Below, in pieces: positions 24,173-33,041 of a DNA stretch of 64,000 nt; the stretch's first letter is position 1, and every line of letters starts with the position of its first letter. The stretch comes from Pyrocephalus nanus (taxonomy: Eukaryota > Chordata > Aves > Passeriformes > Tyrannidae): positions 13,993,001 through 14,057,000 of the forward strand of contig CM076270.1 of the NCBI GenBank assembly GCA_038380795.1, given 5' to 3'. A model generated the notes under the pieces. The model made no database searches. It was not told where the DNA came from and saw only the letters and a list, made by a program, of their open reading frames with translations. The position numbers and the translations under genes are program-made.

Positions 24173-24926
24173 GTGCAAAGGGCAGCACAGCAGAGCACGA
24201 CCCTCAAGGCAGTGCCACTGAAAGGCCCAGCCACTTCCTCAGCCACCCAAGGCTTTTGTCCCTGTGATTTCATGCTGGAAGAGGGGTTTTCTTCCCAGGC
24301 ATGGGAAGCAGTTCAGAAGGATGCAGTGGGTATCTTGCTCCCCGGCTTTAAAGATGGATCCTCCTGGGAAAGGGCAGCATATGTCACTGAGAGCACAGAA
24401 CAGCTCTCAGCCTCCCAGCAGCCAAGAGCTTGGCAAAATCACCCAGACCTGGCTGAGGCTTGCCAGGTTCCCCACGGTTCTCACCTCCTGCTCTGGGCCA
24501 CGACTTCAGCCCAGGCAAGCACCATTGCCCTATGGCTGTGCTGGACCTGGAGGAACCTTTCCCCAGGTCACACTGTTGTTCCTCCCGAGGAAAAGGGAGG
24601 GATTTTGCCTCTTCTCATGCTGGGTTGGATATTGGGACCGTCCACCCAAGCGCAAAGCACAAGCTGGACCTGCCCAAGGCCCATATGTCAGAAATGGGAA
24701 GGATATTCCAACAAACTCACCACGGAAACGGTCACAAGCTGCCTCCTGGGCACTAATCACATGCTCATCTGGCACGAGCCCCAGGGCTCCCTGCAGACAT
24801 CACCTGCCAGCCAAGGACACAGGCTCCATTCCTTCATTCAGTGCTTTCCATTTAGGTGAAGGGCTGAAACCAAACAAGCACCAGGAACCCACACCAGCAG
24901 ATGTTTCTGCCACTGTCCAGCCTTAA
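24173..24926 (+). other. Stop-poor region with two overlapping open frames (228 and 220 codons)
   Basis: Plus-strand frames at 24173-24859 and 24264-24926 overlap in different registers over most of their length. Neither encodes a domain, signal peptide or motif I recognise, and both are rich in Pro, Ser, Gln and Trp, as expected from C-rich sequence read at random. When two registers stay open together, the usual cause is composition that lacks stop codons rather than selection. I do not call a gene. A lineage-specific exon cannot be excluded without expression data. Confidence 0.4.
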
Positions 24927-25867
24927 TGAAACAATGGGCACTGTGGGCTCCTTCACAAGGAACAGTAACAGCAGCTGACCCCTGGGCATCTCCAAGGGAC
25001 TCCATTTGGGCCCCCAGCACTGGGGGACAAATCCCTCATTCTACTGGCACAACCTCATGGTGAGGTGGAGAGCACTTCCAGAGTGGTGCTGAGACCCCCT
25101 CAGCACCAGCCAGCTTGTCCATTCCTCCAGTCCAGCAGCAGGTTTTGCCTAGTGCTGCTCCCACCAGCTGAGCTTGTTGGGAAGCATCGCCTGGCTTTGA
25201 GCCACGTGGGTTAGTGCTGCATGATGGAGGATGAACTCACGAGCCCAAAGCTTCATTTTATTGCAATAAAGATAATCAAGTAATGACAAGACAAGGGGTG
25301 AGCGATGGGGTAATGGGCGAGCTGCCACATAGCAAAGCCAAAGGAGACCCTCTCCCCCTGCTCTTTGCCTTCCTCCCCTCCCACCCGCTCGTGATAGCCT
25401 GTGGAAGTGCCAGACTGGGCTGAGAGAGCTGTCGGACAAAGCTGTCACCAAAGGACTAATTCATGGGCAATTCACAATTATGCTCAGCCTTTCAGCCTCG
25501 TTGCTTCCTCCAGCTCCAGCAATTAATGACAGCCCCCCCTGCCCAGCCCAGCTCTGTACCTGCCCAGCCAGACTGCACCACTCCTCTGAACTCCCCACAT
25601 CATCAATACTGCATTAACAGCAGTTGTTATAACCACTACTAAGGAATATTGCCAACTATAGAGCATTTGCTTTTATGGCAAGGAAAAAATGGTCCTGTCT
25701 GCACAGGCAGTGCACAGGATGAAGTGGTGCCCCCAAAGCATGTTTGGTTAAGCTTGGACGAGCTGAATTTCATGACACCACAGCCTTGGCCCTATTAACA
25801 TCTCAGACAAGCTCAGGTGACCACTTACCTTAAATCTCCTGTCCCTCTCAAAAGCAAGGCCCTTAAG
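24927..25867. other. Unique non-coding stretch
   Basis: Nothing recognised beyond short random open frames. Confidence 0.5.
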
Positions 25868-26003
25868 CAGAGTTCAAGCAGCATTTGGATGATCCTCTGG
25901 GGCACAGGGTGTGACTCTTGGGGATGATCCTGTGCAGGGCTGAGGGTTGGACTGGATGGTCCCTGTGGGTCCCCTCCATTGAGCACCTTCTGTGATCCTG
26001 TGA
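25868..26003 (+). mobile_element. CR1 LINE, 3' 135 bp, sense
   Basis: It has 'gagttcaagcagcatttgga', 'gatcctctggggcacagg', 'cttggggatgatcctgtgca', 'gggttggactggatggtccc' and an end in 'ctgtgatcctgtga'. It is the same subfamily as the copies at 13.2, 32.7 and 61.5 kb, here in the opposite orientation to the first two. Confidence 0.94.
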
Positions 26004-26974
26004 AGAGTATCCCGATATGTCCCAAAGCAGTATGTGCAGAAACACGGGAATGCTGGCAGATTTCAGGGTGAAAACACAGCTCCACTGCCTCCCAGATTGT
26101 TTTATCCAGGATGCTTCTTGAACCGGAACCACAGAAATAATGTACCAGTGAGAAACTCAGACCTTCAGGTACAACCCAGGTATCTATCCCAATTCAATTT
26201 TCCCCGAAGAAGCAGAGTGTACCAGGACAATCAGAAAAGCAATATGCAGTTTGCCTCAGCTGCCTCACCGCAGACCTAATGGAAGAAACACAAATGAGAC
26301 ATCCTCCCCCACACCAAAACAAGCTTGTAGTGAGCCCACCCCCACAACACAGATTAGTAAACAGGCAGATGGTTTGTGCCAGAAATCCCAGATCCAAATT
26401 CCCTTAGAGATGGGGGAGAAGGGGATGAGAAGACATGTTGTAACTGCTGGGACTGATGCACATCTCTACAAAATGCACCAAAATTCAAAGGGTTTGAGAG
26501 AGGATTTGACCACCTCTGTTCCCTGTCATTTTTGTGCACTTCCAGTTTCAATCCCACTGCAGCATCCAGATGGACAAACAAGAAGCTGATAAGCTTGGGC
26601 TATCACCAGTTTACTGTGACAATCACAGTAGGCCTGGCCTACCAAGGAGAAGGACCACAGGGAAATTATCTACCATGGATCCTTTGATGGAGAACTCTCC
26701 TCTTGTCTTGAGCCTTCCCCTCTAAATGGGATAATGGCACTGCCAGGCTCCCACAGGCCTTGGGAGGATGGAGAAACACACTCAGTGTGGGAGCTGCTCA
26801 GGCACTGTGATCACAGGAGCCAGGCTGGACTTTCCCCCAAGCAGTACATTAAATATAAAAGAGAAGTCACCATGGATGTTAATATATAGCATCAGGATTT
26901 ATCCCCCCCTCCTGTTCCCAGTATCACGTGACAACATTAATTAAATGTGTTTCTGACCCTGCTGTGCTTCTTTA
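26004..26974. other. Unique non-coding stretch
   Basis: Nothing recognised. A 'tcacgtga' E-box-like core lies near 26924. Confidence 0.5.
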
Positions 26975-27170
26975 AATATTTGCCATTCTCCACAAGCACT
27001 GTTTGGTTAATGAAATGAAATTAATGAGCTCATTAGATTGTGCCGTAATCTTTCAGATGTGAGCCTGGCGCTCGGAATCACCGCTCCCTTTCTCTGCTCT
27101 CGTGCTTTAACTCAACACATTCAGCTCCAGAAGCAGGAGCTGAACAGAGGAGTAATCAATTAACAGGGCA
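26975..27170. promoter_or_regulatory. Candidate conserved block with 14-bp homeodomain palindrome
   Basis: It contains the perfect palindrome TAATGAGCTCATTA at 27022-27035 (two TAAT cores inverted around GAGCTC). Around it are 'tggttaatgaaatgaaatta', 'gtgccgtaatctttcagatg' and, downstream, 'gagtaatcaattaacagg'. Repeat-free, with local CpG enrichment just downstream (27200-27270). Regulatory function is inferred. Confidence 0.33.
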
Positions 27171-28665
27171 GCCAGCCACGGGAAGGGGAAGGAGGGAAGA
27201 CCAAGGCCAACGAGACGCAGCTCCCTAACTTTCCCACGGGAGCCGATCCCGCGATTCCGGGCGCTCACTGGCACATAGCTTTGTTTGGCAGATGCTTCAC
27301 CAAGGTGAAGATCAGCTACAGGAGCCTGACGTGGCAGGAGTGGAATCCATGGCTACACCCACCCCAATCTGTGTGTGAAAGCCAACAGACCCTGGCAAAG
27401 AAGAGCTGGGCTTTAAAACTTCCAGACGCGTCTCTTACCGGCAGCCCCTGCGTGCGGCTGAAAGGGAAGGGGCCTCCCTCGAAACCAGCAGAGACCACGG
27501 GGTTGTCCCCCACCACTCTGATCTCCAAACCTCCTCAAGCATCCTAGCGAGGAAAGCACTCGTGGCCTACATCCCTCCATCCAGGCAGCTCCCCACACTC
27601 ACTTTGATAATTACTTGCCCTAATTCCCCCCATCCTGACACAGAACCTCTCTGGCACCCAGCCTTTCCCACATTGTCCCCCAGCCCAGAGCAGTATTTGC
27701 ATCTTGGTGTCCACGGGTGAAATTAAACCCTGGGAGCAACAAACGAGGCTCTTTGCCTTCAGGCTGCATCACCTCACCAGGCAAGCACAATTCCCACCTT
27801 TTTATTTCGAGCAGGAAGGATTCTCCCCAGAGCAGTGCTCTGTTTTCCTATTGTCTTGTGAAGCTTCATCAAAGAATTAACTCAGATCAAAGAGTCTCCA
27901 CAGCAGCACAAAATCCTCCAATGGGGAGGAAAAGAAGGAGGGGGGTGGACAATAAGGCAAAAAACGCTTGAGTAAATCTCTTTCCAAGAAAGCAAATAGG
28001 TATAGTTCTGCATGCACATAAGCCCCACAGTTCAGAGCCTGGGTTAGCTATGGTGACTCCTAATAGCACCAGAGGAATTCAGGGTAGGAAATGTATGCAA
28101 ATCAAATTCTCTCCATGGCTGTACTCAGTGACATATGAGATCTCCAAGCTCCCAGTCCCTGGGCTTTGGCAATTTACCTTTTAGCCCAGAAGTCACATGA
28201 TGGTGAACTGGGCCAGCTGGGATAAAACAAGGGGGTGATGAGCATAAACCAGAGAGAGCAAGAGGAAAGCATTCATGCAGTGAGACACTGAAAAATCTTC
28301 AGGTCAGAAAAAAGGAAGTGATAGCCCAAGTCCCCACAAAAGCCTTGGGGAATGCAATGTCACAGTCACTATTGCAGACCATGTAAGAAGAACATCCTTC
28401 CACTCACGGGGAGCAGGACTAAAGCTACAAAACCCAAACTAGCTGTATTTCCATGCTCTTCCATTGCACCACCCTGCCCCACAGCCAAAAGACACTCTCA
28501 GAGGACTCTTGAACCACGCTCCCTCTTTATCTGAAAGGATTATCAACTGACTGCTTGAAAAAAAAGCCAGAATCATCTCCACCTTCTTGCCCAAGTGGGT
28601 ATCATACCAAAATGCCAGGCTCTGAGCTAAAATATCTCCAGGTCAGCCGGGTCTTTCAACACCCT
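27171..28665. other. Unique non-coding stretch
   Basis: Moderately CpG-containing at 27200-27270. A perfect octamer ATGCAAAT sits at 28095-28102. No gene or repeat is recognised. Confidence 0.5.
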
Positions 28666-29442
28666 TCATGTCCATGGCTCAGACTCCTTCAGTGAGGTTT
28701 GACTTTCCTCCTGTTGAAACGATCCAAACATCACTGCCTTCAGTGAGTGATGATTAAAGCAGAGGAGAAAAGCACAGCTATCATTTATCCAGGACCTTGG
28801 AGGGGCAGCAAAAAATACTGGCTGGCTGATGGCAGGACCAGAAAGTGGAGGAATGGATATCAAGGGCAGTAGAGAGGATAAATACAGAGGCCAGGCTGAT
28901 CTCTCCCACCCACTCTGCCTGCAGGGAGGAGCTGCAGACGCTGGGGCAGGGAGGATTGGAGAGGGAGAGATCACTTCAGGCAGCAGGTACCTCGTAGATG
29001 ACATACAGAGGATGAGCAGGTAACTGAGGATGGCGGGGATGGAGTTACCACAACTCTTGGACAACTCTTGCCAGATCTCTGATGGGTTTTCCACCAGCAA
29101 ACTCAGCAGCAACGACGTGGGAGATCCAACAAGGGCACATGGGCAGCCATTTATTTCCCTGAGGATGCCCTCAGAGATGGTATTGGCTGAGAAGTTACTC
29201 CAAAAGGGAAAGCAAGTTAGCCTTTCTACCTCAGGACTCCAGAAAATAGTCACCACATTTATATACATATCCCTGAGTTGTACAGCTGCACCCTGGTTTC
29301 CATCTCCCTCCAGAAGCAGCCACCTGCAAAAATCAGGTATCCACAAGCTCCCAGAGCAAACGTTGCCCTTTGCCAGCTGTGCAGCACACACCAACAGTGA
29401 GGCAGAGCCTGGGCAAGCAGGCCAGCAAGTTGGGTATTGCAC
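28666..29442 (-). other. Longest open frame of the window (258 codons), no recognised product
   Basis: The minus strand is open for 258 codons from ATG to stop. I recognise no family. The translation is rich in Leu, Ser, Pro and Cys, with hydrophobic patches (a LLLSLL patch about a third of the way in, AILSYLLILC near the middle, LYLSSLLPLI later) but no clear signal peptide or catalytic motif. For random DNA of this base composition a frame this long in 64 kb would be uncommon, but the strand is pyrimidine-biased, which removes stops. No Kozak-like, promoter or poly-A context stands out. Treated as chance or, less likely, a decayed or lineage-specific exon. Confidence 0.35.
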
Positions 29443-29749
29443 CTGGAAGGGTTCAGTGCCCTGAATCCATTTTCAACCAGCCAGCACCAGCCCTTCCACT
29501 GATCCCTCATGTGGGCTTGGGATCCCTGGAACATCCACACAGAGCTCCTGTGTCTACATCCTGGCTTAGCTGGTGCAAGCACTGCTGCTTCCACAGGGAT
29601 GGTTTATCCAGAGTGGGTGAACAAATCTTCCATCATGTTTAAAAATCAACTCAAAATTCAAATTCTGGCTCAAAACCAGCACAGCCTGGTTATGCTTCAG
29701 TCAGCCCCGCCCCTACAGCAAGAGACGATGAATGCCCACATCACCATAT
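29443..29749. other. Unique non-coding stretch
   Basis: Nothing recognised. Confidence 0.5.
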
Positions 29750-29866
29750 CCCCTACACAGCTCACAGGCCCCATAGACCTCATGGGCCTCATAAGCCCCA
29801 TACACCCTCTCGGCCTTATAGACCTCATAACCCCACAGGCCTCGTAAGCACCATAGGCTTCTTGGG
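29750..29866. repeat. Degenerate minisatellite, about 9-bp unit
   Basis: Repeated variants of 'cctcataag/ccccatagac' follow each other for about 115 bp ('ggccccatagacctcatggg', 'cctcataagccccataca', 'ggccttatagacctcataac', 'gcaccataggcttcttggg'). The unit is near 9 bp, often seen as 18-bp pairs. The multiple-of-3 period gives a matching repeat in every frame (for example GLIDLI on plus, EVYGAYEA on minus), which is a by-product. Confidence 0.8.
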
Positions 29867-30044
29867 CCCCCCCAGGTTCCCTGGGAGTATCTCTTGGCAG
29901 ATGACTTTGCCCTCACACCTTGCCCTTAGTTCTTCCAAGGGGCAGTGCCCGTGGACAGGGACCTGCAGGCTGCAGGGATGCAAGGCAGCCCGTGCAGGGG
30001 GTGCCTTTGTGCAGCTGCAAGCGGAGCTGAACACTACGGGGCGG
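29867..30044. other. Unique non-coding stretch
   Basis: Nothing recognised. Confidence 0.5.
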
Positions 30045-30180
30045 GTTTGGAAACGCACCCTTACAAACGCAACCGCATTTCCAAAAGTGTATTTATATCT
30101 TATCTGGGCTGTTTACCCATATGTTCAATAAATCATTATTCATTATCTGATAAGGTGCTCGCAGTGCATTTCTGAGCCAG
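30045..30180. promoter_or_regulatory. Candidate regulatory block: GATA sites including a palindrome, plus FOX-like core
   Basis: CTTATCT at 30099-30105 is a GATA site on the minus strand. TGTTTAC at 30110-30116 fits a forkhead core. TTATCTGATAA at 30143-30153 is an 11-bp palindromic double GATA site. Between them lies AT-rich 'caataaatcattattc'. No repeat overlaps. Palindromic GATA sites are known to be bound strongly by GATA factors; activity here is inferred. Confidence 0.35.
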
Positions 30181-31019
30181 GCTTACAGTTAGCACAGAGC
30201 GGGACACGCTGGGAATACAAATGGAAAAATAAATAGAGCATCCGTCTCCAGAGAGGTTGCCGTGCTACCAGGGGCTGTGGTGACATTGCAGCCATGGCAC
30301 CAAAGCCCAGGTCACCCGGCCTGCTGGGCTGGGGACAACAGGCCTGTGTTATGCAGAACAGCTCCTTTTCAGTTAATTACATGTCTGAGATCCCCTATGA
30401 TGACAGAAGTGACATTACAAAGCCAGACATGTTTCCTCTCTTCTGCACCACATTCATCTCTGCCCTGCCCACACCCCCATGGCAGCCAAGCAGAGATAGA
30501 CTCTGCTCTTCAGCACCCACAGAAACCCTGCAAAACCCTCAACCTGGGAGCAAGGAGGAAAAAACAGGGAGTTTAGGTCTGAGACAGCTTGGACAGACAG
30601 GAAGACTGTTTGTGCTGTCTGTGGCCCACAATAAAAACAGAAGAGCAAGATTAAAGCAAGTCCAGAGCCCTCTCTAACCCTGTCCTCTCCTTTAGCCTGT
30701 TCCAGCATGAAATGGAGAGATGGGAAGCACCTAGAGATGTTGCTCCATGGCAAATGGACCCAACTCCTCCTCCCTCTCCTTTGATGCTCCCTCCAACACC
30801 AGGAACCCCAAGTGGCCCTATTTAGGCCTGGCAAAGTTTTACCATAGCTTTCAATACACCCATGGCCTCTCACATCTCACATCCAAGGATTAGCTGCACT
30901 GGATGGATATTTCCACAGGGAATAAGGTGGAGGGAGAGGGTAGGGAGTCAGGTTCGAGTCATGTGAAAACCAGCTACAGCACATCTTAAAAACAGGCTAC
31001 AGGGAAGTGTAACATCCAA
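30181..31019. other. Unique non-coding stretch
   Basis: Nothing recognised. A 139-codon minus frame (30454-30873) has no family resemblance. Confidence 0.5.
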
Positions 31020-31490
31020 TTTCTTGGGACGGGGAGGCAGAACAGTAATTAAATTTTCTGATCTTGTTAGCCAATTTCTCCAATCACTGCCCCTGAACTG
31101 GAGAAGGAGAAGGGAGAGGGGAAATGTTTGCGTCAGCGACGGTTGTGAGGGAAATTAGGTTTTCACGGATTATTGGGTTAGTTCCACTTCTTCCACTTTT
31201 TAATTTATTTGTCTGTATGTGCTGCTGAGTTGAAAGGCCGAGAATTCCCCCCCCCCTCTTTTTTTTTTTTTTTTAATTAAAATCTGTAGTTTTGGAAGAT
31301 GAAAACTTTGGAAGCGGGAGAAGACTGTAACAATACACCCATGTCAGCCAAAATCTGATTCCCACCCAAACTTTCGTTAATCCTTCTTCAAAACAAGAAC
31401 CTAATAAGATCTCTCATTAGAACTCCAAATAGCCTTTGGATACTTTTACAGAAGGTAAAAAATTATCAATTCACTTTTTTCTATATTAAA
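31020..31490. promoter_or_regulatory. Candidate conserved AT-rich block, split by a C/T tract
   Basis: Repeat-free AT-rich sequence with 'cagtaattaaattttc', 'gtttgcgtcagcgacgg', 'cggattattgggttag', 'tttcgttaatcc' and 'aaaaattatcaattcac'. It is interrupted by the C10/T16 tract at 31247-31274. It resembles slowly evolving non-coding DNA, but this is only an impression from composition and motif density. Confidence 0.25.
31247..31274. repeat. Poly-C then poly-T tract
   Basis: C10 (31247-31256), a TC step, then T16 to 31274. Length is likely polymorphic. Confidence 0.9.
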
Positions 31491-31540
31491 AAGGAGCAAA
31501 ACTTACTTCTTACTGCTACTTGCAGGTTGAACTGTGGGTT

Positions 31541-31559
31541 CTTCTTCTTCTTTTTTTTA
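31541..31559. repeat. (CTT)n / T-rich microsatellite
   Basis: Four CTT/TTC units followed by T8. Confidence 0.7.
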
Positions 31560-32017
31560 TATTTAATTTTCCCTTAATGCTACAAAAGAAATTTAAGAAT
31601 TGCTGCCTGTGCAACCCTTTGCCTCTATTATTTCTCAAAAGACAGTAACACTGCCCCTCTTTCCAATTTCTTTAGAAATAGAAAGAGAAGACTAAAATGT
31701 GCCTGTGGGCAGTGTTCAAGTAAATTATCTGTATGATTATTTCCAGCCGCCTGGTGAGTGGTTTCCTAGGAACAATGCCAAGGGGCTCTTTCGTTTAAGG
31801 TTTCTGAATTTGGGATAAAAGAGAAACAATGTAGTTCACACAGTGCCCGGAATTCCAGTTTCATGAAAGCTTTAGAAGGTATGTATGGCTACACAGATCA
31901 TCATTAGCTGGGGGATGCTTGCAAAGGTCTCTGGGAAGCCAACAATGACTGGAAATAAAAGCTTACGGAAAACAGAAAGCAGAGCTGCAGTAGGAAAGAG
32001 ATGGGTAAAGTTCTGGT
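31560..32017. other. Unique non-coding stretch
   Basis: Nothing recognised. Confidence 0.5.
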
Positions 32018-32264
32018 CACAGAATCATTAAGGTTGGAAAAGATCTCCAAGATCCTCAAGTCCAACCTTCAACCAAATGCCAACTAAGCCACATTTCCAA
32101 GTGCCACATCTATTTGTTTTCTGAACATCTTGCAGGGATGGGGACTCCACCACTTCCCTGGGTAGCCCCTTCCAATGCCTGACCACCCTTTCAGTGAAGA
32201 ACTTTCCCCTCCTATCCAACCCGGACCTCTTGTGGCACAACTTGAGGCCAATTCCCCCTGTCCA
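32018..32264 (-). mobile_element. CR1 LINE, 3' 245 bp, antisense
   Basis: It begins 'cacagaatcattaaggttgg' and carries 'aagatcctcaagtccaacc', 'catttccaagtgccacatct', 'ggggactccaccacttccct' and 'cttccaatgcctgaccaccc'. It ends at 'aattccccctgtcc'. The minus strand still reads VVESPSL and [15 protein letters not shown] ORF2 C-terminal remnants. This is the 'aatcatttaggttggaaaag' 3'-end subfamily, shared with 63084-63305. Confidence 0.95.
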
Positions 32265-32732
32265 ATCTTTGGCATCTGCAGCAACCAAGAATGGTGTATG
32301 GATAGCCTGGTTGGGATCAGGAGCCTGTGGGATCATTTCCCACACCAGAGAAGCAATTTGGAATCCATCTGAGCTGACCCAATTTGTAGACTGTGCTCTC
32401 TGAGTTACAGATAAGTCTTTTACCTCCTGGGCAACTTTAAGTCTAGACCAGGAGAGCCTTCTTTAAGGTCTGCCCGTCCCTCCCCAAAGGCAGGAATCAC
32501 TCTGCCAGGACAGTTGCCCAGGTCAGCCAGATGGAGTTTATTCCCATATGCTGGCCTGCTGCCTGTCAAACCCATGAAGGCTCTCTATAGGAAGACTCCA
32601 GGCTTGTCACTGAGCATAGCACACAAGAGCCATCTGTTCCTCAGGCCACCTACGTGACTTCTTTAGCTTCCAGCTCTCCTCTAGCCCAAGAGATGGCACT
32701 GAATTATTTGTTCCTATACTGAACCCAGGTAT
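32265..32732. other. Unique spacer between two antisense CR1 copies
   Basis: Nothing recognised. Confidence 0.5.
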
Positions 32733-33041
32733 AACAGAATCACAGACTGTGCTGAGCTGGGAGGGACCAACAAGGACCATCCAGTCCAACCCTCAGCCCT
32801 GCACAGGCCCAGTCCCAAGAGTCACACCCTGTGCCCCAGAGGATCATCCAAACCCTCCTGGAGCTCTGGCAGCCTTGGGGCTGTGCCCACTGCCCTGGGG
32901 AGCCTGTTCAGTGCCAACCACCCTCTGGGGGAAGAACCTTTTCCTGAGATCCAACCTGAGCCTGCCCTGACACAATTCCAGCCATTCCCTGGGTGCTGTC
33001 CCTGGTCCCCCCAGAGCAGAGCTCAGTCCTGCCCCTCTCAG
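32733..33041 (-). mobile_element. CR1 LINE, 3' 310 bp, antisense
   Basis: Nearly the same sequence as 13240-13550, including 'agaggatcatccaaaccctc', 'ctctggcagccttg', 'tgggggaagaaccttttcct' and 'cctggtccccccagagcag'. The minus strand reads QGRLRLDLRKRFFPQRV of ORF2. It stops short of the ORF2 stretch that the 13.2 kb copy retains, so the two have different 5' truncation points and are separate insertions, not a duplication. Confidence 0.96.

Noticed and set aside
13240..33041. Segmental duplication suggested by the matching CR1 copies at 13.2 and 32.7 kb
   Set aside because: Similarity is confined to the CR1 and the 5' truncation points and flanks differ, so they are independent insertions of one subfamily.
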